From: JACPPO01 sp965262505 | GTDB taxonomy: Bacteria; Acidobacteriota; Vicinamibacteria; Vicinamibacterales; UBA2999 | Direction of reading: 5' to 3' | DNA: 64,000 nt | NCBI GenBank assembly: GCA_965262505.1 | Contig: CBDHFM010000030.1 | Location: 1,550,001-1,614,000, forward strand | Shown here: piece after piece, positions 44,156-53,309 of the stretch | Position numbering within the stretch: position 1 is the first letter of the stretch | Layout of the letters: each line of letters begins with the position of its first letter | Position numbers and translations under genes: made by a program | Notes under the pieces: generated by a model | Database searches by the model: none | The model's input: only the letters and a program-made list of their open reading frames with translations | What the model was told of the DNA's origin: nothing

Positions 44156-45183
44156 CCCAGTACTTCCTTCGGCGCTTCCTGCTGGTCGTGCCGACGTTTC
44201 TCGGCATCACGCTCGTCGTCTTCGTCCTGATGCACTTCGTGCCGGGCGGACCGGTCGAGCGGCGCCTCATGCAGATCCGCAACGCCGCGACCGTGGGCGA
44301 GGCCGGCGGTGGCGGCGGCGGGCGGCTTGGCGTGGCGCTGCCGCAAGACGCCGTCGATGAAATCCGGCGCTATTACGGCTTCGACCAACCGGTGCACATC
44401 CGCTACGGGCGGTGGCTGTGGAACCTCCTGCACTTCGACCTCGGCAACTCGTACATCTACCAGGACCCGGTCTGGGACGTCATCAAGTCCCGCTTTCCAG
44501 TCTCGATCGCGCTCGGGCTGACGGGGTTCCTGCTCAGCTACCTGATCTCGATCCCACTTGGCGTGATGAAGGCGGTCCGGCATGGGTCCCGTCTCGACGT
44601 CTTCAGCAGCGCGGCCGTCTTTCTCGGGTACGCCGTACCCGGCTGGGCACTCGGCACCGCACTGCTCGTGCTCCTGGGCGGCGGCAGCTACTGGAACCTC
44701 TTTCCGCTCGGCAGCTTTCGCCCCTTCAACTGGGAGTTCCTCAGCTTCGGCGAAAAGATCGTCGCGCAGGCGCACCACATGTTCCTGCCGGTCCTCTGCT
44801 ACATGGTGGCCTCGTTCGCTACCCTCACCATCCTGACCAAGAACTCCCTGATGGAGAATCTGAGCCAGGACTATGTGCGAACGGCGCTGGCGAAAGGCCT
44901 GGATGAGCGGCGCGTGATCTTCGTGCACGCCCTGCGAAACTCGCTGATCCCGCTGGCAACCGGCCTGGGACACGTCTTCAGCGTCATCCTTGCCGGCTCG
45001 TTCCTGATCGAGCGCGTGTTCAACATCGACGGGATGGGCTATCTCGGATACACGTCGATCCTGCAGCGCGACTATCCGGTGGCCCTCGGCATCATCGTCA
45101 TCGGCAGTCTGCTGATGCTCCTCGGGAACATCCTCTCGGACGTGATCTACGCGGTCGTCGATCCCCGTATCCGGTTCAAGTGA
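44152..45183 (+). CDS. Peptide ABC transporter permease (YejB-like)
   Basis: A 343-residue inner-membrane permease with about six helices. N-terminal YFLRRFLLVVPTFLGITLVV is characteristic of DppB/YejB; the EAA-like loop is YVRTALAKGLDERRVIFVHALRNSLIPL. The extended N-terminal insert (RRLMQIRNAATVGE) is typical of YejB. It starts at GTG 44152, overlapping the binding-protein stop (GTGA). Confidence 0.9.
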   Translation: MTQYFLRRFLLVVPTFLGITLVVFVLMHFVPGGPVERRLMQIRNAATVGEAGGGGGGRLGVALPQDAVDEIRRYYGFDQPVHIRYGRWLWNLLHFDLGNSYIYQDPVWDVIKSRFPVSIALGLTGFLLSYLISIPLGVMKAVRHGSRLDVFSSAAVFLGYAVPGWALGTALLVLLGGGSYWNLFPLGSFRPFNWEFLSFGEKIVAQAHHMFLPVLCYMVASFATLTILTKNSLMENLSQDYVRTALAKGLDERRVIFVHALRNSLIPLATGLGHVFSVILAGSFLIERVFNIDGMGYLGYTSILQRDYPVALGIIVIGSLLMLLGNILSDVIYAVVDPRIRFK

Positions 45184-46268
45184 CCGACCCCGCAGCCCCG
45201 GCGTCAGAATCAATCTTTCGCAAGCGGCTGCGGAAGTTCCGGCGGATCAAGCGCGGTTACTGGTCGTTCCTCTTCATCCTCGTCGCCTACATCGTCTCCT
45301 TCTTCCTCCCCTATCTCGCGAGCGACAAGGCGCTCGCCGTCAAGTACGAGGATCAGTACTACTTTCCGATGATGCGCTTCTACGAGGCGTCCCAGTTCGG
45401 CCAGGACGTCATCGGGGAACCGGACTACCGCAGCCTCGACGCCCAACTCGCCGCGGCCGGTGAGGGCAACTGGGTGCTGATGCCGCTCTATCCGTACGGC
45501 CCCTACGAGTCGCTGCTCGATCTTCCCGGGTTTCCACCGCATCCACCGTCCGCTGAACACCTGTTCGGCACCGACAATCGTGGACGGGACGTGCTCGTGC
45601 GCCTGGCCTACGGTTTCAACATCTCACTGACGTTCGCGATTCTCGTCACGTTCATCAGCTACGTCGCTGGCATCATGATTGGCGCCTGCCTCGGGTATAT
45701 CGGCGGCAAGTTCGATCTGCTGGGGCAGCGCACGATCGAGATCTGGGCGTCGCTGCCGTTCCTCTACACGATCATCTTCGTCAGCTCGATTGTCTTGCCG
45801 GTGTACATCCCGGGCCGGATGCAGGTCCTGCAGCCGTCCTTCTGGCTCCTGATCTCGATCCTCGCGGCCTTCGAGTGGATGGCCATGACCTACTACGTCC
45901 GCGGCGAGTTCTATCGTGAGAAAGCGAAGGACTACGTGGGCGCCGCGATCGTGACCGGCGTGTCGGAGGCACGCATCATGTTCGGCCACATCCTGCCCAA
46001 CTCGCTGACACCTGTGGTCTCGTTCGCGCCCTTCGCCATCGTCGCCAACATCTCGGTCCTCGTGGCGCTCGACTTTCTCGGCTTCGGCCTGCCGGCGCCA
46101 ACGCCAAGCTGGGGCGAGCTGATCGGCCAGGGCATGACCAACCTGACCAAGTCGTGGCTGGTCTTCTTTCCACTCGGCGCGCTCTTCACGACGCTGCTCT
46201 TCGTCGTCTTCATCGGCGAAGCGGTACGCGAAGCATTCGACCCGAAGGAGCACTCACGGCTGCGATGA
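45180..46268 (+). CDS. Peptide ABC transporter permease (YejE-like)
   Basis: A 362-residue partner permease. After a basic amphipathic start (FRKRLRKFRRIKRGYWSFLF) come a periplasmic loop with PPSAEHLFGTDNRGRDVLVR (the hallmark of DppC/YejE) and several helices. The EAA-like loop is KDYVGAAIVTGVSEARIMFG. It starts at GTG 45180, overlapping yejB-like gene stop by 4 bp, and overlaps the next gene by 4 bp. Confidence 0.9.
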   Translation: MTDPAAPASESIFRKRLRKFRRIKRGYWSFLFILVAYIVSFFLPYLASDKALAVKYEDQYYFPMMRFYEASQFGQDVIGEPDYRSLDAQLAAAGEGNWVLMPLYPYGPYESLLDLPGFPPHPPSAEHLFGTDNRGRDVLVRLAYGFNISLTFAILVTFISYVAGIMIGACLGYIGGKFDLLGQRTIEIWASLPFLYTIIFVSSIVLPVYIPGRMQVLQPSFWLLISILAAFEWMAMTYYVRGEFYREKAKDYVGAAIVTGVSEARIMFGHILPNSLTPVVSFAPFAIVANISVLVALDFLGFGLPAPTPSWGELIGQGMTNLTKSWLVFFPLGALFTTLLFVVFIGEAVREAFDPKEHSRLR

Positions 46269-47311
46269 CGACTCCCCTGCTCCAGATTCGTGGCCTCAAG
46301 ACGCACTTCTTCACGGAGTCGGGCGTGGCGAAAGCCGTGGACGGCGTCGATCTCGACATCCTCCCTGGCGAAGTCCTGGGGCTCGTCGGCGAGTCCGGCT
46401 CGGGCAAGAGCGTGACCGCCCTGAGCATCCTGCGGCTGGTTCCCGATCCGCCAGGCCGCATCGTCGGAGGAGAAATCTGGTTCGAGGGACGCGACCTGTT
46501 GGCGCTGCGCTGGGCAGACATTCGCAAGGTCCGAGGTAAAGCGATCAGCATGATCTTCCAGGAGCCGATGACCTCGCTGAATCCGGTCTTCACGATCGGC
46601 AGGCAGGTCATGGAGATCATCCTGGCGCACGAGCCGGCGACCTCGCGCGAGCAGGCGCGCACCCGCTCGATTGCGGTCCTGACGGACGTTGGCATCCCGG
46701 ACGCGGCCACACGGATGGACCAGTACCCCCACGAACTGTCGGGCGGCCTGCGGCAGCGCGTGATGATTGCCATCGCCCTGGCCCTCAACCCGGCCCTGCT
46801 GATCGCCGACGAGCCGACCACGGCGCTCGACGTCACGATCCAGGCACAGATACTCGACCTGATGCTGGAGTTGAAGGCACGGCACGAAGGCGGCGCGATC
46901 CTGCTCATCACGCACAACCTTGCGGTCGTTGCCGAGACCTGCGACCGCGTGGCCGTGATGTATGGCGGCAAGATCCAGGAGGTGGCGCCCGTCCGCGACC
47001 TGTTCCACAACCCGCTGCACCCGTACACACGTGGACTGCTCGCGTCGCTCCCGCGGGTGGACGGCGAACGGGCGACGCGGCTGACGACCATCCCTGGCGC
47101 CGTCCCGGATATCCACAGCCTCCCTGTCGGCTGCAAGTTCACCACGCGCTGCGCCGAGCGGTTCGAGCCCTGCGAGGGCATCGAGCCCCCGCTCGTCGAG
47201 GTGGCGCCGGACCATTGGGTGCGCTGTCACCTGCACACCCCGCCGCTCGGCCCTCCGCACGGCTCTCCGCGCGACCCCCTACGCGCTATTCACGACGGCG
47301 GCCATGGATAG
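46265..47311 (+). CDS. Peptide ABC transporter ATPase (DppD-like)
   Basis: A 348-residue ATPase. Walker A GESGSGKSV, signature LSGGLRQRVMIAIALA, Walker B LLIADEPTTALDVT, and the oligopeptide-transporter C-terminal cysteine motif CKFTTRCAERFEPCEG (probable iron-sulfur or metal site). It couples ATP hydrolysis to peptide import with the next gene's product. Unlike enteric yej, where the two ATPases are fused (YejF), they are separate here. Confidence 0.92.
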   Translation: MTTPLLQIRGLKTHFFTESGVAKAVDGVDLDILPGEVLGLVGESGSGKSVTALSILRLVPDPPGRIVGGEIWFEGRDLLALRWADIRKVRGKAISMIFQEPMTSLNPVFTIGRQVMEIILAHEPATSREQARTRSIAVLTDVGIPDAATRMDQYPHELSGGLRQRVMIAIALALNPALLIADEPTTALDVTIQAQILDLMLELKARHEGGAILLITHNLAVVAETCDRVAVMYGGKIQEVAPVRDLFHNPLHPYTRGLLASLPRVDGERATRLTTIPGAVPDIHSLPVGCKFTTRCAERFEPCEGIEPPLVEVAPDHWVRCHLHTPPLGPPHGSPRDPLRAIHDGGHG

Positions 47312-48347
47312 GTCCGACACCATCCTCGACGTTCAGGATTTATACGTCAGGTTCCCTGTCTTCGGGGGCGTGATTCCGCGGAAGAAGGCAGAGGTGCGCG
47401 CCGTCGATGGCGTGTCACTGACCCTGCGCCGCGGCGAGACCATCGGCCTGGTCGGCGAGTCGGGGTGCGGCAAGACGACCGTCGGGCGGGCGATCGTGAA
47501 TATCCTGCGGGCGATGAACTACCGCGTCGAGATCTCGGGCCGCGTCCTCTACCACCGTGACGCCGAGGTAGTCGATCTCGCCTCGCTCAAGCGCGCCGGG
47601 ATGCGGCGCTATCGCTCAGACCTGCAGATGGTCTTCCAGGATCCCTATTCCTCGCTGAACCCCCGCATGACGGTCGGGACGATCATCGAGGAACCGCTGA
47701 AGATCCATACGACGCAGTCCAGGGCAGAGCGGCGGGATCGCGTGCACTGGCTGCTGGAGAAGGTCCGCTTGTCGCCGGCGCACGCGAGCCGGTTTCCGCA
47801 CGAGTTTTCTGGCGGCCAGCGCCAGCGCGTCGGCATCGCGCGGGCGCTGGCCACGAATCCGAAGATCGTGATCGCGGACGAGCCGGTCAGCGCGCTGGAC
47901 GTTTCGATCCAGGCGCAGGTCATTAATCTGATGCAGGACATCCAGGAGGAATTCGGCCTCTCCTACATCTTCATCTCGCACGATCTCTCGGTCGTCCGCC
48001 ACATCTCGGACCGGATCTTCGTGATGTACCTGGGCAACATCGTGGAGGCGGGACCGGCCGATCAGATCTACAGCCGGCCGATGCATCCCTACTCACAGAT
48101 GCTGCTGTCCGCCGTGCCGCGGCCCGACCCTGATGCGCGCCGCGCGCGCACCGCCCGTCCTGGCGCGGGGTCCCCACCGGGCACGCCAGCACGCTTAGGC
48201 GTGGACGACCTGCCGTCGCCGCTCAACAAGCCGTCCGGCTGCGCCTTCCGGACCCGCTGCCCCATCGCCAGGCCGGCGTGCGCCGACGCGGTGCCGCCGC
48301 TCGAGGAGCGCGACGGCCGGCAGGTGGCCTGTCCCTATACGGAGTGA
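47304..48347 (+). CDS. Peptide ABC transporter ATPase (DppF-like)
   Basis: A 347-residue ATPase, partner of the preceding one. Walker A GESGCGKTTVGRAI, signature FSGGQRQRVGIARALA, Walker B IVIADEPVSALDVS, and C-terminal CAFRTRCPIARPACAD. It overlaps the upstream gene by 8 bp. It ends 30 bp before the convergent end of the broken sensor kinase gene. Confidence 0.92.
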   Translation: MDRSDTILDVQDLYVRFPVFGGVIPRKKAEVRAVDGVSLTLRRGETIGLVGESGCGKTTVGRAIVNILRAMNYRVEISGRVLYHRDAEVVDLASLKRAGMRRYRSDLQMVFQDPYSSLNPRMTVGTIIEEPLKIHTTQSRAERRDRVHWLLEKVRLSPAHASRFPHEFSGGQRQRVGIARALATNPKIVIADEPVSALDVSIQAQVINLMQDIQEEFGLSYIFISHDLSVVRHISDRIFVMYLGNIVEAGPADQIYSRPMHPYSQMLLSAVPRPDPDARRARTARPGAGSPPGTPARLGVDDLPSPLNKPSGCAFRTRCPIARPACADAVPPLEERDGRQVACPYTE

Positions 48348-48376
48348 CGCGAATCGCGTCCGATCTGTTCCGCTGG

Positions 48377-50062
48377 TCAGGGCGCCGGAACGCGCGCGCC
48401 CGGCATCACCGCCATGAGAAGCGCTTTCAATTCCTGCATGCGGTAGGGTTTCTCGAGCCGGCCAACGAATCCATGAGCCGCGTAGTCGGCCAGAATCGGG
48501 CTATTGGAATAGCCGCTCATCGCGACTGCTCTGACCTCAGGATCAGCCGCCTTCAGGTGGTTGAGCGCGGAAACGCCACCCATCCCGCCGCGTACGGTCA
48601 GGTCCAGCAGGACCAGATCGCAGGGTTCCTCGTGGGTCCGCCTCGCTTCGAAGAGCGCGACAGCCTCGCTGCCGTCTCGCGCCAGGATCACCTCATACCC
48701 GAGGGCCGTGAGCATCCTTCCAAGGAGGGTGCGCACAGATTCCTCGTCATCCATGACCAGGATGGTGCCGCCCGCGCCAGCTGGCAGCTCGACGTCGAGT
48801 TCGGCCGTACGAAGCTTCCCTTTCGACACCGGAAAGTAGAGGTAAAAAATCGTCCCGTTGCCGAGACTGGACTCGACGTCAATCCAGCCACCATGCTTCT
48901 TCATGATCGAGTGGCTCGTCGCCAGGCCCAATCCGCGGCCTTTCTCCTTGGTCGAGAAAAAGGGATCGAAAATTCTCCGCAGGTGGTCCCGAGGGATACC
49001 GATACCATCGTCGGCAATCGACACCCTTACCCACTCCGCCTGGTGCGGTGACACGGCAACAAGCCCACGGCCACCCACCATCCGACCCTGGATTCTGATC
49101 ACGCCGCCGGCCGGCATCGCCTGTGTCGCATTGACTAGAACGTTTTGTATCACCTAACTGATCTGTCCTCGGTCAATCTCGACATACTGGAGACCGTCCC
49201 CGAACTCCGTCTGGCAGCGTACGTTCGATCCGGCCAATGTGAACGCTGCCGTTTCGCTGATGAGGTCGCTGACGGATTCCGCCGAGGTGACCGGGCTCCC
49301 TCCAGAAGCGAACGTGAGCAACTGACCCGTGATGTGTCGCGCTCGGACTGCTGCGGTCGCGGCAGCCGACAACAGCCCGTGAACCTCATCGCCTGGGGTA
49401 ACGCGCGCCATGGCCAGCTCGATGTTCCCCATGATCGCCGTCAACAAATTGTTGAAATCGTGGGCTATGCCACCGGCCAACGCTCCGACAGACTCAAGTT
49501 TCTGATCCTTGATCAGCTCCGTTTCGAAGAGCTCGTTTTCGGTGGCGATGCCGGCTAAGTAGGACGCGGTCTGCAGGAGCTGAAGGTCGAACGGATCCGG
49601 AGCGCAGGAATAGTCGTGCGATATCGCCAACGTGCCCAGCACCTGGTCCGTCGAGGAAAAGAACGGCGTGGACCAGCAGGACTTGATACTGAATCGGGCG
49701 GCCACCTCTTTGAAGGCCGCCCACAAGGGATCGTGCTCAACATCCGAGCAGGTGACCGGCTCCCGTCGAAAGGCGGCGGACCCACACGAACCCGAACTCT
49801 CCGCGATGCTGAGACCATCCAACGCCGCCAGGTACTCCGGCGGGACGCTCGGCCCCGCGCCCACCCTCAGGCAGCCGCGCTCCTTCTCCACCAGTAGGAT
49901 CGAGCAGCTCGCGCCTTCTGATTGCTGCTCGATGAGCAGGCACAGGCTGTCCAGCGTTTCTTGAAACGAGCTTCGCTTCGCGATGAGCTCCAGAATCTTG
50001 TTTTGTGTTGAAAGGAGCCGGCGTTCCCCATCGCCGTCGTGTGTTCTCCGGTCATCTGTCAT
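48377..50062 (-). pseudogene. Hybrid sensor histidine kinase with in-frame amber codon
   Basis: Start ATG 50062. Residues 20-180 form a GAF domain. HisKA follows with H201 in GGIAHDFNNLLTAI, then the N box region, and the frame is cut by TAG at 49154-49156 (codon ~303). The sequence continues in the same frame with VIQNVLVNATQAMPAGG (HATPase N box), DDGIGIPRDHLRRIFDPFFS, KGRGLGLATSHSIMKKHGG and a C-terminal receiver domain (VMDDEESVRTLL, LVLLDLTVRG, AMSGYS) to 48377. Homologues read GQISQVIQN here, so TAG replaces CAG by one C-to-T change. A GTG directly after the stop could allow reinitiation, but the ATPase half would then be separate. Confidence 0.85.
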
Positions 50063-50267
50063 CTGGACTCCAAGCGATACTCCGGCCCACCACCCTTTCA
50101 GGCGACCCGTTGCGTCTCGGCGAACTGTACGTTGCCGCCGAGGACGGTGTCCACCCCGGGCAGGCCTGGAGATTCTGAGACATGCGTGGCGGCGCGGTCG
50201 TTTCAAGCGACGCATCCCGCGCCCCACGATTTCTTTGGACAGCCTTCTGCGAGAAGGAGAATGAGTT

Positions 50268-50825
50268 ATGTCCAAGGGAAAACAGCACGAGGCTGAGGCC
50301 TCGGAGGGAGCCCGGAGGGCGACCGCAGAGGCCTCAGCCTCGTGGGCGCTCGTCGGCACGGGGCGGTGGTCCGCGCGACGAAAAGTCTCCGTGGTCATCG
50401 AGGTCCTCAAGGGGGAATCACTCGAGAGCCTCAGTCGTCGCCATGGCGTGACGGCGGCGAAGCTCTCGCAGTGGCGTGACGACTTCGTGGCCGGCGGTGA
50501 GGCCCGCCTCAAGCATCGCGAGGTCGCCGTCGAGGGCGCGGACACGCGGCGGCTCAAGCGCGTCGTGGCGGATCTCGCCACCGACAAGGCGTTGCTGGCC
50601 GAGAAGATTCGACACCTGGAGGCCGGCCGCCCTTTGGGCTGGTGGAGGTCGAAGCGATGCGTCACGAGACTTCGCCCTCCACCCACCGGCCGTACGGCAT
50701 CGCCCGCGTCACGCGCGTGTGGCAGGTGCCGCGCTCGACGGTCTACGCGCAACGGACCCGGCGCGCCCGGCCGACGCCGGTGGCCAAGCGCGGACCCAAG
50801 CCGCCCCAGTCGGATGCGGCGCTGA
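50268..50825 (+). CDS. IS3-type transposase OrfA, copy B
   Basis: The same protein as at 5703-6260 except for one visible substitution (KRVVADLA versus KSVVADLA). Helix-turn-helix (SLSRRHGVTAAKL) then a helical region; past residue ~125 the frame overlaps orfB and is no longer family-like. Preceded by AGAAGGAG. Confidence 0.85.
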   Translation: MSKGKQHEAEASEGARRATAEASASWALVGTGRWSARRKVSVVIEVLKGESLESLSRRHGVTAAKLSQWRDDFVAGGEARLKHREVAVEGADTRRLKRVVADLATDKALLAEKIRHLEAGRPLGWWRSKRCVTRLRPPPTGRTASPASRACGRCRARRSTRNGPGAPGRRRWPSADPSRPSRMRR

Positions 50826-51547
50826 CGGCCGCGGTCCGGGCCGTGATCGCCGCGAGTCCGTTCCACGGCGAAGGGCACCGCAAGATCTGGGCGCGCTTGC
50901 GGGTGCAGGGGCTGCGCACGTCGAAACGTCGGACGTTGGTCGTGATGCGCGCTGCCGACTTGCTCGGCCCTGCGCGGCTGCCCACGCCGGTCGCCGCCCG
51001 TCCCCACGACGGCACCATCGTCACCGCCAGTCCCAACGTGATGTGGGGCACCGATGCGACGGCCACCGTGACGCTGGCGGACGGCCACGTCACGATCGTC
51101 GGGGCGATCGATCACTGCACGGCCGAATGTGTGGGACTACACGCGGCGAAGTCCGGCACGCGCTTCGAGGCGTTGGAGCCGGTGCGCCAGGGCGTCCGAG
51201 ATCACTTCGGGACGATGGCCGCCGGCGTGGCGAGCGGGCTCACGATGCGCCACGACCACGGCAGTCAGTACATGAGCAACGACTTTCACGCCGAGCTCCG
51301 GTTCCTCGGCATCGTGTCATCACCGGCCTTCGTCCGCCAGCCCGAGGGGAACGGCTGCATCGAACGGTTCTTCCGCACCCTCAAGGAACAGCTGCTGTGG
51401 GTGCGCCACTTTACGGATGTCGAGGACTTGCAGCAGGCGCTGCGCACCTTCAAGGAGACCTATAACCAGCAGTGGTTGATCGAGCGACTCGGCTTCCGCG
51501 CACCCGCCGTCGTCCGTCGCGCGGTTGCGCTCACCACGGCCGCGTGA
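50642..51547 (+). CDS. IS3-type transposase OrfB, copy B
   Basis: A 301-residue rve-type transposase whose protein sequence matches copy A throughout (6077-6982), with the DDE residues in WGTDATATV, RHDHGSQYM and CIERFFRTLKE. Intact, so both copies could be active. Confidence 0.9.
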   Translation: MEVEAMRHETSPSTHRPYGIARVTRVWQVPRSTVYAQRTRRARPTPVAKRGPKPPQSDAALTAAVRAVIAASPFHGEGHRKIWARLRVQGLRTSKRRTLVVMRAADLLGPARLPTPVAARPHDGTIVTASPNVMWGTDATATVTLADGHVTIVGAIDHCTAECVGLHAAKSGTRFEALEPVRQGVRDHFGTMAAGVASGLTMRHDHGSQYMSNDFHAELRFLGIVSSPAFVRQPEGNGCIERFFRTLKEQLLWVRHFTDVEDLQQALRTFKETYNQQWLIERLGFRAPAVVRRAVALTTAA

Positions 51548-51894
51548 ATACACTCACCCGGCTGTCCAAGAAATCCGTGGCGGTACACTTCAAGCGACGC
51601 ACGTTCGTGAGACGATAACGGGACAACCGGCCTGGGCGAAACGGAAGCTTCTTCGCTGATGGGGCCTATGATGCCCGTGAGGCCAACATGAACGAAAAGC
51701 GGACACATCCTTGAGTTTCGCTGAACACGGAGATCTGGCTTGGCCAGGATGGGATCTTCACGAAAGCTCGGCGGGTGCTCCGGGATCTGAGCGAGGGAGG
51801 TGCCTTTATTGAAACGGCCGAGGGTTTTCCAATCGGCAGCGTTCTGAGTCTTCGTTTCGATCCGACGTCCCCCCGTCTTCAGTAGCACTTCGGT

Positions 51895-52743
51895 TTAGAG
51901 TCCGGCGGTGACTGTACTGCGTTCCGCGACCAGCCGCTTGGCGTACTGGGCGGGCGTGAGCCCGCCCAGTCCCTTCTTCGGCCGCTCCTCGTTGTACTCG
52001 CGTCGCCAGGCCTCGACGAGGACCTGGGTATGGACCAGACTCGTGAACCAGTGCTCGTTGAGGCACTCGTCGCGGAACCGGCCGTTGAACGATTCGATAT
52101 AGGCGTTCTGATTCGGCTTGCCCGGCTCGATCAGGCGCAACGTGACGCCGTGCGTATGGGCCCATGTCAGCATGGCGCGCCCGCAGAACTCCTTCCCGTT
52201 GTCGGTGCGCAAGATACGCGGCAGGCCGCGCTTGAGCGCGAGTTGATCGAGCACGCGGGTGACCGGCAGCCCACCGAACGCGCGGGCCGGCACGATGGCC
52301 ACCGCTTCGGTGGTCGCGTCATCGACGACGGTCAGGCACTTCACCACCCGTCCCTCGGCCGTGCGGTCGAAGACGAAGTCGGCAGACCAGACCTCGTTCG
52401 GCGCCTGGGGGCGTACCAGGGGCTGGCGGTCCGCCACCGGGATCTTCTTGCGTCGCCGCCGACGTACCTGCAGCCTAGCCTCGGTATACAGGCGCTCCAC
52501 CCGCTTGTGGTTGACCCGTGTTCCCGCCTGCCGCAGCTTGAGGTAGATCATCCCGGCACCGTAGCGACGGTGCCGGTGCGCTAAGGTCACGATGCGGGCT
52601 CGCAACGCCGCGTTAGTATCCGGCGCCGGGGTGTATCGCAGCGACGAGGCACTCATGTGCACCAGCGCGAGCGCGCGCCGCTCGCTCACCCCCTGCGCGG
52701 TCATATCCCGCACCAGCACCCGTCGGGCTGGGGCGGTCACCAC
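51895..52743 (-). CDS. IS3-family transposase OrfB (IS407 group), copy 2
   Basis: A 282-residue rve-type transposase identical in sequence to the gene at 2059-2907 as far as I can see (WSADF, LRTDNGKEF, YIESFNGRFRDE). GTG start within the orfA end, at an A6G slippery heptamer, implying a frameshifted OrfAB product. Confidence 0.95.
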   Translation of the reverse strand: MVTAPARRVLVRDMTAQGVSERRALALVHMSASSLRYTPAPDTNAALRARIVTLAHRHRRYGAGMIYLKLRQAGTRVNHKRVERLYTEARLQVRRRRRKKIPVADRQPLVRPQAPNEVWSADFVFDRTAEGRVVKCLTVVDDATTEAVAIVPARAFGGLPVTRVLDQLALKRGLPRILRTDNGKEFCGRAMLTWAHTHGVTLRLIEPGKPNQNAYIESFNGRFRDECLNEHWFTSLVHTQVLVEAWRREYNEERPKKGLGGLTPAQYAKRLVAERSTVTAGL

Positions 52744-53000
52744 TTTTTTCGCAACGCATCGCGCGTCACCTCGTTGTCCAGCACGGACTCGGCCAGCAGC
52801 TTCTTCAGCCGCGTATTCTCGGCAATCAGCTCCTTCAGGCGTTTCGCGTCCGAGACGGTCATCCCGCCGAACTTATTCCGCCAGAGGTAGTAACTGGCCT
52901 CCGAGAACCCGTGCCGGCGGCACAGGTCCTTCACCGGCAGGCCCGCTTCGGACTCCCGCAGGAACCCGATGATCTGCGCCTCGCTGAATCGTTGCTTCAC
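52737..53000 (-). CDS. IS3-family transposase OrfA (IS407 group), copy 2
   Basis: An 87-residue helix-turn-helix/leucine-zipper OrfA, the same as at 2901-3164 (MKQRFSEAQIIGFLRESEAG). Overlaps orfB by 7 bp. Confidence 0.95.
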   Translation of the reverse strand: MKQRFSEAQIIGFLRESEAGLPVKDLCRRHGFSEASYYLWRNKFGGMTVSDAKRLKELIAENTRLKKLLAESVLDNEVTRDALRKKW

Positions 53001-53309
53001 GTCCGATCTCCCTTCTCGTGAGCTCGGACTCTAAACCCGGGTGCTACTCAATTCGGGGGGGACGTCGGATCTGCCCGGCGCCAGCAACCCGATCTCCTGC
53101 GCCGTCTCGGTTCGGAACCTGCGCAATGGTGGTGCCGGATTCGGCGTGCAGTTTCTCGATCTCTCTCCGGATGACCGCCGCCTGGTCAGTACGTTTGTGG
53201 GTCACGGGGGCCACGGGTCCTCAGGAGACCCAGAGCCCGCCGAATAGCGCCAGGTAGCCAGCCCCGAACCTATCCCAACCGTGACGCGCGACGCGAGCTG
53301 AACTCGACG

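Larger units (their letters stand above)
50215..51588 (+). mobile_element. IS3-type element with 13-bp target duplication, copy B
   Basis: 1374 bp, same ends as copy A (5650-7023). The flanks are the 13-bp direct repeat TTCAAGCGACGCA (50202-50214 and 51589-51601), unrelated to the flanking repeat of copy A. Inserted upstream of the sensor kinase gene, between it and the PilZ gene. Confidence 0.92.
51863..53067 (-). mobile_element. IS3 family, IS407-group element, copy 2
   Basis: 1205 bp, the same ends as copy 1 at 2027-3231, with the 4-bp target duplication GATC (51859-51862 and 53068-53071). It lies inside the PilZ gene in the opposite orientation. Confidence 0.95.
51688..53247 (+). pseudogene. 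PilZ-domain protein, nonsense-mutated and IS-interrupted
   Basis: ATG 51688 starts MNEKRTHP, then TGA (51712-51714), then VSLNTEIWLGQDGIFTKARR, VLRDLSEGGAFIETAEGFPI and GSVLSLRFD up to the IS at 51863. After the IS, removing the duplicated GATC, the frame continues LPGASNPISCAVSVRNLRNG, GAGFGVQFLDLSPDDRRLV to TAG at 53245-53247 (116 codons plus stop). PilZ proteins normally have RxxPR at this position, so TGA replaces CGA, a C-to-T change. DLSEGGAF and the VSVRN...GVQF segment are the PilZ core that binds cyclic di-GMP. The gene was therefore damaged twice. Confidence 0.85.

Noticed and set aside
44101..45213. A 370-codon frame antisense to the YejB-like permease
   Set aside because: Charged, low-complexity composition typical of reverse frames; the sense gene is clear.
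49154..51115. A 653-codon minus-strand frame
   Set aside because: Its first ~350 codons are antisense to the IS3-type element; the real sensor kinase starts at 50062.
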